From: Pseudobdellovibrionaceae bacterium
Lineage (GTDB): Bacteria; Bdellovibrionota; Bdellovibrionia; Bdellovibrionales; UBA1609
Reading direction: 5' to 3'
Length of the DNA: 64,000 bases
Assembly: GCA_020635075.1 (NCBI GenBank)
Contig: JACKAM010000001.1
Span: forward strand, 806,001-870,000
The notes under the pieces were generated by a model that did no database searches, was not told the origin of the DNA, and saw nothing but the letters and a program-made list of their open reading frames with translations. The position numbers were made by a program, and so were the translations under genes. Below, piece after piece: positions 36,693 to 44,487 of the stretch (the stretch's first letter is position 1; the number at the start of each line of letters is the position of its first letter).

Positions 36693-36718
36693 TCTAATAT
36701 TCTAAAAAATATTAGAAT
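36691..36718. promoter_or_regulatory. Perfect palindrome overlapping the ArsR-rhodanese start codon
   Basis: ATTCTAATATT and AATATTAGAAT form an 11-bp perfect inverted repeat with a 6-base spacer. ArsR regulators bind AT-rich palindromes of this kind, so it is a likely autoregulatory operator. The minus-strand ATG (36692-36690) sits at its edge. Confidence 0.75.
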
Positions 36719-36902
36719 GAAAAGCAAATGGAATTAGGCCTTTCATTTCAATATATTATGAGGATGCCCTTGGCGACGCCATGAGTTATAAGGTGACCGA
36801 GGAGGGGAGAGCGGCCTAGATTGATCAGACAAGTACCTGTCAAAGAACCAGCGCAGCCCACTTCGGCAACAGCCCCTTTGAAGGTCGAAGTTGGGAGGAT
36901 AA

Positions 36903-37370
36903 TTGGCGCGTCCAGTGAAAAATAGACCCATTATTGGTTGGCGGGAATGGCTGGAGCTTCCCGAACTGGGAGTCAGACAAATCAAAGTCAAAGTGGATAC
37001 GGGCGCTCGGACATCGGCACTGCATGTGACCGACATCAAGAAGATTCGCGTCGGTCGTCAGGAATATGTGGAATTTAATATTCACCCCAAGCAGCATAGT
37101 TCAAAGCCTGTTCGACGGTGTCGGGCCCATTTGATCGAGGAGCGCAGAGTGACCAGTTCAACGGGAACATCTTCTGTGCGACCGGTGATTGAAACCCCCA
37201 TTCGCCTGGGCGATGTGGAATGGATGATTGAAATTACGCTGGTGAATCGGGACATCATGGGTTTCCGTATGCTTTTAGGCCGGCAGGCCATTCGCAAGGG
37301 CTTTCTAGTTCACCCGGGGAAGTCCTATTTGCTGGGACATTCCACCGGCAATAAGTATTTTGGGGCCTGA
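36903..37370 (+). CDS. Retropepsin-like ATP-dependent-zinc-protease-family protein (PF05618)
   Basis: The 155-residue product has the family core VDTGARTSALH, with the aspartic-protease-like DTG-A motif, and LLGRQAIRKGF toward the C-terminus. Proteins of this family are usually encoded next to RimK, the ATP-grasp ligase that adds glutamate to ribosomal protein S6, and an AstE/AspA-like zinc hydrolase. The start is TTG with GGGAGGAT 5 bases upstream. An AstE-like gene follows after 5 bases, but no rimK lies between or within the window. Confidence 0.85.
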   Translation: MARPVKNRPIIGWREWLELPELGVRQIKVKVDTGARTSALHVTDIKKIRVGRQEYVEFNIHPKQHSSKPVRRCRAHLIEERRVTSSTGTSSVRPVIETPIRLGDVEWMIEITLVNRDIMGFRMLLGRQAIRKGFLVHPGKSYLLGHSTGNKYFGA

Positions 37371-37375
37371 CGCAG

Positions 37376-38374
37376 ATGAAACCATTGGTGATTGCGGAAA
37401 AAGAAATTAATCCAGGTGAACGCAAGCGGTTCGTCATAGAGGTGGCGCGCCTTTACGATTTTACCACCGTTGGGATGCCGGTAGAGGTGATTCGCGGCAA
37501 GGAGCCGGGTCCCACCTTGTTTGTGACAGGAGCCATTCACGGCGACGAAATCAATGGTGTGGAGATTATTCGTCGATTGTTACGACGAAAGGATCTGGCG
37601 CATTTGAGAGGCACATTAATTGCCGTTCCGATCGTCAACGTCTTTGGCTTTAATAACAAGTCTCGGTACCTTCCGGATCGTCGCGATCTTAATCGCTCTT
37701 TCCCTGGCAACGAGGATGGATCATTGGCGGCGCGGTTGGCTCACATTTTGTTAAATGAGATCATCCTTCAATCCACCCATGGGATTGATCTGCACACGGC
37801 GGCCATTCATCGACAAAATCTGCCCCATATCCGTACCAGTCTCGGTGACCAAAAAGCTATGGAATTGGCCGAAGTGTTTGGTGCCCCATTGATTCTTCAT
37901 TCCGAGTCACGGGATGGCTCTCTGCGTGAAATGGCTTTCGAAAACAAGATTCCAATTTTGTTATTTGAGGGCGGTGAAGCCCTGCGTTTTGAAGAGCACG
38001 TGATCCGCTCTGGGCTTCAGGGATGCATGCGTGTCATGCGGGCGATTGACATGCTGCCGCCGCTACCCGATGCAAAACCCCGCAAAAAGCCCTTTCTCGC
38101 CAAAGCCAGTCACTGGCTAAGGGCGCCGCGAAGTGGTTGTTTGCGTTTGAAAAAACATTTGGGTGATTTGGTGAAGGAGGGGGAAATCCTGGGTGTGGTT
38201 TCTGACCCCTTTGACCGGGATCGGGAAGAGATTGTGGCTAAAAAACCTGGAGTCATTATTGGGGTGACCAGTATACCATTGGTCAATCAGGGCGACGCCA
38301 TTCTTCATTTGGCAACGGGTAAGGACGTGGAGATTGTTCAGGAGTTCTTGGGTGACCTTTGGCCCGACTCCTGA
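37376..38374 (+). CDS. Succinylglutamate desuccinylase/aspartoacylase-family zinc hydrolase
   Basis: The 332-residue product has the M14-like zinc site: HGDE with E as second ligand, DLNRSFPG for substrate binding, and the third ligand in IDLHTAAIH. A C-terminal beta domain follows. Family members remove acyl groups from amino acids or peptides; the common partnership with the PF05618 protein suggests a role in peptide or ribosomal protein modification, but this is not shown. It overlaps the symporter gene on the other strand by 37 bases. Confidence 0.87.
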   Translation: MKPLVIAEKEINPGERKRFVIEVARLYDFTTVGMPVEVIRGKEPGPTLFVTGAIHGDEINGVEIIRRLLRRKDLAHLRGTLIAVPIVNVFGFNNKSRYLPDRRDLNRSFPGNEDGSLAARLAHILLNEIILQSTHGIDLHTAAIHRQNLPHIRTSLGDQKAMELAEVFGAPLILHSESRDGSLREMAFENKIPILLFEGGEALRFEEHVIRSGLQGCMRVMRAIDMLPPLPDAKPRKKPFLAKASHWLRAPRSGCLRLKKHLGDLVKEGEILGVVSDPFDRDREEIVAKKPGVIIGVTSIPLVNQGDAILHLATGKDVEIVQEFLGDLWPDS

Positions 38375-39708
38375 ATCTTGGGAACCAATCGGTCCATGAT
38401 GGATGCGGCGGTCAAATCCCCACTGACGTTGATAATGGTTCGGCACATATCTAGGACCCGGTCGACTCCCATAATGAGAACGATTCCGCTAGGTGGAACA
38501 CCAATACTGGAAAGAATCATGGACAAGACCACAATGCCCACGCCCGGTGTACCAGGTGCGCCAATCGATGCCGCAGTCGCGGTGACGACCACCAGAATCA
38601 TTTGACCAAAAGAAAGATCTATCTGGAAAATCTGCGCCAAAAAAACAGTGGCCACTCCCTGATAGAGTGCAGTTCCATCCATGTTAATCGTCGTTCCAAG
38701 AGGAATAAGAAATTGGGCAATCGAGGGGCGGATGCCTAACTTTTTTTGCGCAGTCTCGATCGTCAGCGGCATAACCGCAGCTGAACTCGAAGTTGAGAAA
38801 GCGAGCAACTGAACCTCACGAATCTGACCGAGAAAATTCCAGGGATTTTGATGGCTCATAAAGGTAAGCAAAACCATGTAGAAAACCATCACCAAGGCCA
38901 GTCCCAGTAGGACTGTGCCCACATAGATTCCCAATCCCAGCAAGGCATCGAGGCCCACTTGATACATGAGTCGAGTCATAAGACCAAAAACAGCGATGGG
39001 GGCCAAGTACATCGCCCAATGGATAACGACCATTGAAACCTGTTGCAGGGAGTTGAGAAGTTCCAAAAGAGGACGGGCCACATCCTCACGAAGACTCATC
39101 AAGGCTATACCCATAAAGAGTGCGAGAAGCACAATCTGCAACATTTCGCCCCCGACAATAGCTCCCAGCGGGTTTTGCGGAATCAATGAGGGGATAATCT
39201 CCTTGAGGCTTGGGGTGGTAATTCCATTTGTGACATCAGGGCCACTTTGTTTGGAGTCCTGGGGCAGCATCTTACTTACGGTTTCCTTGTCCATATGGCG
39301 TCCGGGCTGAATCGCCGAAGCAATCGCCAGGCCGATCGAGACCGCCACAATTGTGGTGAACAAATAGTAGAGCCCCACTTTGAGTCCAAGAGACTTGAGT
39401 TGTTCAATGCTATCGCCTGCTGCGACCCCGCGAACCACCGAGGCAAAAACCAATGGGATGACCACCATCTGTACAAGACTCAGAAACAGCTGACCCGGCA
39501 ATGCAAGCCAGGAGGTTGTCACTTCTGCCATGCGAGGTGAGACGAGGTTCAAGTTGGGGCTAAGAAGCAGGCCCACCGCCAGGCCTAGAAAAAGGCCAAA
39601 AAGAATCTTGGCCCATAGGTGTTTTGCAACCAGTTTTTTTAGGCCCTGAGTCAGGTTGATCAGAGCCTGGGCTTCCATCCGCGCAAAGCTAAAAGGGTTC
39701 AACTCCAT
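38338..39708 (-). CDS. Dicarboxylate/amino acid:cation symporter (GltP/GltT-like)
   Basis: The 456-residue membrane protein has the DAACS features: a serine-rich reentrant segment AFSTSSSAAVMPLT, then GTTINMDGTALY with the cation- and substrate-binding residues, and GAPGTPGVGIVVLS plus DRVLDMCRTIINVSGD near the C-terminus. It would take up glutamate, aspartate or C4-dicarboxylates with H+ or Na+. No Shine-Dalgarno precedes the ATG at 39708; an in-frame ATG 10 codons later is possible. Confidence 0.92.
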   Translation of the reverse strand: MELNPFSFARMEAQALINLTQGLKKLVAKHLWAKILFGLFLGLAVGLLLSPNLNLVSPRMAEVTTSWLALPGQLFLSLVQMVVIPLVFASVVRGVAAGDSIEQLKSLGLKVGLYYLFTTIVAVSIGLAIASAIQPGRHMDKETVSKMLPQDSKQSGPDVTNGITTPSLKEIIPSLIPQNPLGAIVGGEMLQIVLLALFMGIALMSLREDVARPLLELLNSLQQVSMVVIHWAMYLAPIAVFGLMTRLMYQVGLDALLGLGIYVGTVLLGLALVMVFYMVLLTFMSHQNPWNFLGQIREVQLLAFSTSSSAAVMPLTIETAQKKLGIRPSIAQFLIPLGTTINMDGTALYQGVATVFLAQIFQIDLSFGQMILVVVTATAASIGAPGTPGVGIVVLSMILSSIGVPPSGIVLIMGVDRVLDMCRTIINVSGDLTAASIMDRLVPKIQESGQRSPKNS

Positions 39709-39765
39709 AGGGAGTTCTTACCTTAAACAGTGCCCGGATGGCAGGTCCCGAAGCGTCAAAAAGAA

Positions 39766-40110
39766 TCAGATGTCCTTCTTTTCTTTTTTCTTCTTGCCGG
39801 CTTTCTTGCCTTTGCCTTTTTTGGCGACCTTTTTCTTTTTGCCTTCCTTTTTAGCTCTTTTCATTTCTTTTTTCTTGGCCGCAGGCTTGGGTTTTGCCGG
39901 TTCAGGCTTTGCCACTGGCTTTGGGGCCTCTTCTTCAGGAGCAGGTTCCGCGAATGCGTCTTCGCCTTCCCCACCGTCCATCGGTGCGGACTCTTCCACC
40001 GCCGCTCCGCCATCATCAAAGGGGTCATCGCCCTCATCCTGGGCGTAAACGTTAGGTGTGCAAAAGGCCACCAACAAAAGTGTTAATGCACAAAGTTTGG
40101 AAATCTTCAT
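39766..40110 (-). CDS. Small exported protein with acidic middle and lysine-rich tail
   Basis: The 114-residue product has a signal peptide (ISKLCALTLLLVAFCTPNVYA), a 40-residue acidic/Pro/Ala part, a PKPVAKPEPAKPKP hinge and a C-terminal tail that is more than half lysine. GGAGGACAGG precedes the ATG, so translation is well supported. The tail could bind nucleic acid, LPS or peptidoglycan by charge; no family is recognised. Confidence 0.75.
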   Translation of the reverse strand: MKISKLCALTLLLVAFCTPNVYAQDEGDDPFDDGGAAVEESAPMDGGEGEDAFAEPAPEEEAPKPVAKPEPAKPKPAAKKKEMKRAKKEGKKKKVAKKGKGKKAGKKKKEKKDI

Positions 40111-40209
40111 TCCTGTCCTCCGGTTGGGTGTATGGGTTCGTCAACAAACATTGATTTCAATTGTAATGCCAACTCAAATCGATTGAGTTCGGGCCTCACT
40201 GGAAACTTC

Positions 40210-40224
40210 GGAACTGGCAGTTCC
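40210..40224. repeat. Short perfect inverted repeat
   Basis: GGAACT and AGTTCC surround GGC in the gap upstream of the lysine-rich protein gene and downstream of the gene at 40265. It may be an operator or small hairpin; function unknown. Confidence 0.3.
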
Positions 40225-40264
40225 GATCTCCTAGGGTAGATAGATACGCCGTCAGGTGTTCGTC

Positions 40265-40534
40265 TCATCGGACTTGCCTCGACACGCGGGTTTTCCCAGG
40301 GATGACCTGATGAATTCGAATGAGGACCCCGTTCTCATCCTGGATGACCTCGCCAATGACTTGGACCCATTGTCGCAGGAATGGGGAGAGATGGAGGCCA
40401 GGTCCCTCGGGGATAACCCGGTAGTCGGTTTCATTGGGGGAACATATTTGGAATTCGATCACGTCACCCTTTTCGTTCCAGCGAAAACCGCTAACGAGAC
40501 CTTGAATGGATTGGAGGTCGGGTTTAATTTGCAT
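40265..40534 (-). CDS. Small protein of unknown function
   Basis: The 89-residue product has a protein-like composition, with beta-strand candidates EFQICSPNETDYRVI and WVQVIGEVIQDENGVLIRIH that recall an OB-like fold. No signal peptide or membrane span is present. No clear ribosome-binding site is seen, and the opposite strand also has a similar-length open frame that looks less natural. Family unknown; it is a weak call. Confidence 0.5.
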   Translation of the reverse strand: MQIKPDLQSIQGLVSGFRWNEKGDVIEFQICSPNETDYRVIPEGPGLHLSPFLRQWVQVIGEVIQDENGVLIRIHQVIPGKTRVSRQVR

Positions 40535-40761
40535 CAATGAGAGACATCAGCAAAGTTGGGGCCATGGGCAGGTTTGATCTCGTTGGAGAAGAAGGGTCAA
40601 TCGGAACCACGAGATCTGGTTTTTGGGGTGAATCGGGAACGGGGAATTCCGAATTCTGCGGAAAACCAGGACCTAGATCTAGGGGGTCACGGGGGACTTC
40701 ATTGTCAGGGCAATCAGGCCGGGAGTAAAATGGAGATCCAGGTCAGGGAGGATTTGGTTTC

Positions 40762-42156
40762 ATGCGGTTTTTACTCGCCAGTTCGGATGACGCTACTCTT
40801 GGGGCTGCCCGTGAGAGTTTAGCTACAAAACATGAGGTGGTCCTTGCCGGCAATCGCCTGTCGGCCATGGAAGAGATGAAGGTCGGTCGCTTCGACATTT
40901 GTTTTTTTGATATGGAGTTCCTGCGCAATCCCAGAGCCAACGAAAGCGGCATGATGGAGGAAATCAGGGCTCATCAGCCTGAGTCCAAGTTTGTCTTGCT
41001 CACAAGTGCGGACTCAGTTCGTGAAGTGGTGGATCTGGTCAAGGCATCGGCGGACAACTATTTAACCTATCCCATTGATCCTATCGAAATGGATTTGCTC
41101 ATTGAAAAAATCCAGCGGCAGGAGCGCCGTCTGGCAGAACTGAACTACCTGCGTGATCAGTTCTGGGATCCTGATTCCTTGGAGCTCGTCAAAACCTCCA
41201 GCGAAGTCATGGTTGAAGTCTTTGAAAAGATTCGCGATGTGGCACCCACTCGCTCAACGGCCTTACTATCGGGTGAGACTGGAGTGGGGAAAGGTGTTCT
41301 CGCTCGCCTGATTCACCGGCATAGTAGCCGCAAAGATAAACAGTTCATCCATGTTCACTGTGGCGCCATCGCCGAAGGTTTAGTTGAAAGTGAATTGTTT
41401 GGACACGAGCAAGGGGCTTTTACCGGTGCCGTTAAGCGGAAGATGGGCAAATTTGAGTTGGCCGATCGTGGAACGATCTTCCTCGATGAGGTTTCAACTC
41501 TTTCTTCAAACGCACAGATCAAGCTTCTGCAGGTTCTCCAGGACGGTATCTTTCAAAGGGTCGGCGGTGAGTCTGATATTCGCGTGGATGTGCGAGTTGT
41601 AGCGGCCACCAATGAAAACCTGGAAGAAATGGTGGCTCAGGGAAAGTTCCGTCGGGATCTGTTCTTCCGATTGAACGTGTTTCCCATTCTGATCCCCCCT
41701 CTAAGGGATCGGGTGGAGGATTTGCCGGCCCTGTTGGAGACCCTTTTGGCGCGACTGCAAAGAGCCTATATGAAAAACATTGCGGGATTTCAGTCTGAAC
41801 TGATTGGGGCTCTGCAAAAGTACCACTGGCCCGGGAACATTCGCGAGTTAGAGAACTTGGTGGAGAGGGCTTACATTATTGAGAAGTCCAATCTGATCAC
41901 TACCGAGAGCTTCCCAAAGGAATTGTTCGAAAATGATCAAGAACAGGCGATTCTGCCCCTGAATTTGGATTTGCCTTTGGCAGAAGCCCGCCATCGAACC
42001 GTGGAGAACTTCGAACGTCAATACCTGATTGAGCTCTTGGCATCAAGTGACGGCAAAATCAACCTTGCTGCCGAACGAGCCCAGATTGGCGTTCGGCAGC
42101 TCAACAAACTCATGAATAAGTACGGCCTGCGCAAAGAGGACTTCAAGGCTAGCTAG
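40762..42156 (+). CDS. Sigma54-dependent response-regulator-like activator
   Basis: The 464-residue product has a receiver domain (phospho-acceptor Asp50 in FFDME, acidic pair SDD near residue 9), an AAA+ domain with GETGVGKG, GAFTGA and FLDEVSTL motifs, and a Fis-type helix-turn-helix (NLAAERAQIGVRQLNKLM). The AAA+ domain drives sigma54 open-complex formation. The conserved receiver Lys (KPFD in most) is replaced: TYPID. So signalling through phosphorylation may be lost or altered. No sensor kinase is adjacent. Confidence 0.9.
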   Translation: MRFLLASSDDATLGAARESLATKHEVVLAGNRLSAMEEMKVGRFDICFFDMEFLRNPRANESGMMEEIRAHQPESKFVLLTSADSVREVVDLVKASADNYLTYPIDPIEMDLLIEKIQRQERRLAELNYLRDQFWDPDSLELVKTSSEVMVEVFEKIRDVAPTRSTALLSGETGVGKGVLARLIHRHSSRKDKQFIHVHCGAIAEGLVESELFGHEQGAFTGAVKRKMGKFELADRGTIFLDEVSTLSSNAQIKLLQVLQDGIFQRVGGESDIRVDVRVVAATNENLEEMVAQGKFRRDLFFRLNVFPILIPPLRDRVEDLPALLETLLARLQRAYMKNIAGFQSELIGALQKYHWPGNIRELENLVERAYIIEKSNLITTESFPKELFENDQEQAILPLNLDLPLAEARHRTVENFERQYLIELLASSDGKINLAAERAQIGVRQLNKLMNKYGLRKEDFKAS

Positions 42157-42180
42157 CCGAGGGGCGTCGGGCGGAGTCTC

Positions 42181-42741
42181 TCACCAAGTGTATCCGTAGG
42201 GTTCGAAACGGAAACGATAGTTCTTTCCTGCTCCGCCGTTATTGTCCCAGATTTCCGTACCATTGAGATTGATGGCAATTTCCACATCCCAGGCATTGGC
42301 GTTTAGAGTGCCGTGCTCAGGTTTTGCCCAAAACAATAGGTGCTGCATTTCCGGGGTTGGCTGTTTGCAGTTCCACACACTTGAAGTGCGGGGCAAAAGG
42401 CTGCAATCGTAACCCGACTGGGACATGGTGGCCTTGGCCAAAGGGTGAATACTTGCGGAACCGGGGTAGACTTCCATATTAAAAAATCCATCATGGCCAT
42501 TGAGTTTGGCCCAAACCGAGAGGCCACTCTGTAAGCCAGGTTGAGTCAAAGGGCCACGGTAGTAAACCTTCATCGCCACCCAATCAGAACCGATCGATCG
42601 GCACACTTCAACCTCCCCGTCGGATTGGCAGTCGCTACTTAAGGGGTAATCTGGTGGGTAATTGCTCGCCCAAGATGGCAATGAGAGGGTCAAAAGTGCA
42701 GTGAGTGAAATAAGCCAGGTTGAGATCGAGCGCATAGACAT
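42181..42741 (-). CDS. Exported protein of unknown function
   Basis: The 186-residue product has a signal peptide (ISTWLISLTALLTLSLPSWA). The mature part has Cys pairs (DCQSDGEVEVC, DCSLLPRTSSVWNC) and a beta-rich C-terminus ending in FRFEPYGYTW. No family or catalytic motif is recognised. It converges on the sigma54 activator with 24 bases between. Confidence 0.7.
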   Translation of the reverse strand: MSMRSISTWLISLTALLTLSLPSWASNYPPDYPLSSDCQSDGEVEVCRSIGSDWVAMKVYYRGPLTQPGLQSGLSVWAKLNGHDGFFNMEVYPGSASIHPLAKATMSQSGYDCSLLPRTSSVWNCKQPTPEMQHLLFWAKPEHGTLNANAWDVEIAINLNGTEIWDNNGGAGKNYRFRFEPYGYTW

Positions 42742-42980
42742 AGGATTCTCCTTTTGGTGGGGTCATGGGTATGACGTATTCACCGCTCTATTGTAAGCGT
42801 GACGCATCAATCAACTAGGATCTTCAGTTCCACTTTTTTACCAATTCGATCTCTCCGAATGGGAAAGGTTTTCCTAAAGTGGTCTCATGGGCAAGAGGCA
42901 TCTAGGATCAGGTTTGCTGTCGTGGGTCGGGATCAGGCTGAGCTGGAAACCAAAAAGAGATCTGCTAGGCTTAATGTTGC

Positions 42981-43427
42981 ATGAAAATCGCAAACCGGGT
43001 TCCATTATTTGCGCAAATTTTTATGGCCCTGTGGATGGGCTTGCTGGCTCTGTTCACCTACGTCTTTTATCGCGATGGGGGCTTTCCCGGACAAGAGCCC
43101 TTTGCCGTTTCCCTTTTGTTTGTATTCTGGGTCTTTGGCTTGGGTGGTTGCGGTTGGGCCTTTTCTCAGCCCCTGATTACTGTGGTTGTCGATTCGAAAG
43201 GTGTCACCATTTTCAGGCGTCACCTATGGTGGGTGGAAGCTCGCAGGGCCTCAGTCCAAGAGGTTGCCGTCTCTGATGTGATCGAGACAACCGACTCAGA
43301 GGGAGATCCCTACTTCAAGTGCACCATTGCCCTTCAAGGAGACGGACCCTTGGTATTTGTGGAAGCTCACGATCGGCAGCGAGTTGAGTCCCGACGATTG
43401 GAGTTAATCACGAGCTTGAATATCTGA
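42981..43427 (+). CDS. Small membrane protein with PH-like tail
   Basis: The 148-residue product has two membrane spans (about 8-28 and 42-62) and a C-terminal beta-rich domain (VVVDSKGVTIFRRHLWW, then FKCTIALQGDGPLVFVE) resembling DUF3592/bacterial PH-like domains. Function unknown. It lies just upstream of the group II intron region. Confidence 0.65.
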   Translation: MKIANRVPLFAQIFMALWMGLLALFTYVFYRDGGFPGQEPFAVSLLFVFWVFGLGGCGWAFSQPLITVVVDSKGVTIFRRHLWWVEARRASVQEVAVSDVIETTDSEGDPYFKCTIALQGDGPLVFVEAHDRQRVESRRLELITSLNI

Positions 43428-43618
43428 GCTGACGGATCTGAATTCTGTGGCGAAATCACCACATTTACTTGACACATCCGCCATGATTTTTTCGGGAAAG
43501 CAGACTAGATTCTTGCTCACGTTCTACGGCAGCGAAGCTAGTCAGAACTCAAGCAGATGAAAGCTCTGCAAACAGAATTGTTCGGTTGCTGTTTTAGCCT
43601 GGATCACTCTTTGGGGAG
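43428..43618. other. Region upstream of the group II intron
   Basis: No gene is seen. It contains a consensus -35 hexamer TTGACA (43469-43474) without a good -10 partner. Two stems follow: GACTAG (43503-43508) with CTAGTC (43538-43543), and GCAGA (43553-43557) with TCTGC (43565-43569). This would be the 5' exon of the intron, perhaps a non-coding transcript. Confidence 0.35.
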
Positions 43619-44308
43619 GTGACTACTCAGAGAGAGGCTGATCGACAAAGTGTTCAAGGGGTTCGTATTGGACACTTGGCAACCCGGCAGGTTATAGCGA
43701 AAGCGAACCTCAAAAACCCAAGAGTCGACGAAAGTTGAGAACGAACGACTGGAGACTCATAAAAGGGCCGAGCCAGCTGAACGATGGCGAAGGCGAGTCC
43801 TGCTGACGAAGAACTGGGCAAGTGCGGTCAGCAGTCTTTTATAAGGGCGGAAGGATAACATGTCGGGAGTGAGTGATGATGAAAGCACGGAACCACTTGT
43901 GTGTCGGTAAGGTACTCCAGCCTTAGCAAAAGTGGTTGGACAAGTTAAGGGCGTCAGCTGTTTTCAGTTGAGGTTCTCAACGAAACCAATCGCCAAGCTC
44001 ACAAGCGGGGCGGATGAGATCGCCAAGCCCCAAATCGGGGCGAGGATCTCTGGAGTGGAACTCTTCTGGTTTCGATCAGTTGAGTTTTAATGGTGCTTTT
44101 CTCTTTCTTCGGAAGGAGAAAAATAGAAATTGGACTTGTCGGTTCAAGGTGTGAGTACGCGTGGAGAAGAGCTTAATCACATCTGGAATGGGTAAAGGCC
44201 CTTTTTGAATGCCAGCTCCTGAGCCATTCTGGGGAAATCCCAATGGATGGTTCTAACAAGGGGGAGCGGAGCCATCGGATGAAGTGGTTTAACACGCCAT
44301 CTTCCCCG
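43619..44308 (+). mobile_element. ORF-less group II intron (ends approximate)
   Basis: About 690 bases hold no gene but a dense set of stems typical of intron domains I-VI. Domain I candidates include AAGTGTTCAA (43648-43657) with TTGGACACTT (43668-43677), a GAAA-capped stem at 43689-43710, and GAGTC-CGAC-GAAA-GTTG...GACTC (43722-43758). They also include ATAAAAG (43759-43765) with CTTTTAT (43836-43842), enclosing CTGCTGAC/GTCAGCAG (43800-43834). AACCACTT/AAGTGGTT (43891-43937) and GAAACCA/TGGTTTC (43982-44073) follow. A UUCG hairpin at 44097-44122 takes the place where domain IV would encode the reverse transcriptase. Domain V is at 44221-44253 and a domain VI-like stem, GGGGA with TCCCC, at 44261-44307. 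The 5' end is guessed from GTGAC; the family usually begins GUGYG. Confidence 0.72.
44221..44253 (+). other. Group II intron domain V
   Basis: The 33-base hairpin has the catalytic triad AGC (44222-44224) paired with GTT (44250-44252) in a 9-bp lower helix, a 2-base bulge on the 3' strand (44243-44244), an upper helix TGGG/CCCA and a GAAA-type loop. The standard domain V has 34 bases; one base appears missing at the tip, leaving a five-base loop GAAAT. The tip docks to domain I, so activity may be reduced. Confidence 0.8.
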
Positions 44309-44487
44309 GTGCGCCACTCCCGGCCCTTGATGTGCTCGCCCGTCCGCTTCTGTTTGGCCATTGGCTTGGTATCTCCCAGAATTTATCAGGACCAAATCCC
44401 CATCTAAAATCCTAAAATCTAAACAGAGGAACACGGCAAGTGCGGGTGCTTTGGCTTTGGCTCAATAGGGGCCAAAGGGGGTCAAAC

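Noticed and set aside
40256..40540. A plus-strand frame opposite the gene at 40265
   Set aside because: The minus-strand frame has a more natural strand pattern and composition; both are weak, so only the better was listed.
43501..44130. RNase P RNA, tmRNA or a large ornate RNA such as OLE, GOLLD or ROOL
   Set aside because: None of the core motifs of RNase P RNA or tmRNA was found, and the domain V hairpin at 44221 explains the stem-rich region better as a group II intron.
44173..44434. Short minus-strand open frames as genes
   Set aside because: They lie across intron domains V and VI, lack a ribosome-binding site and look like no protein family.
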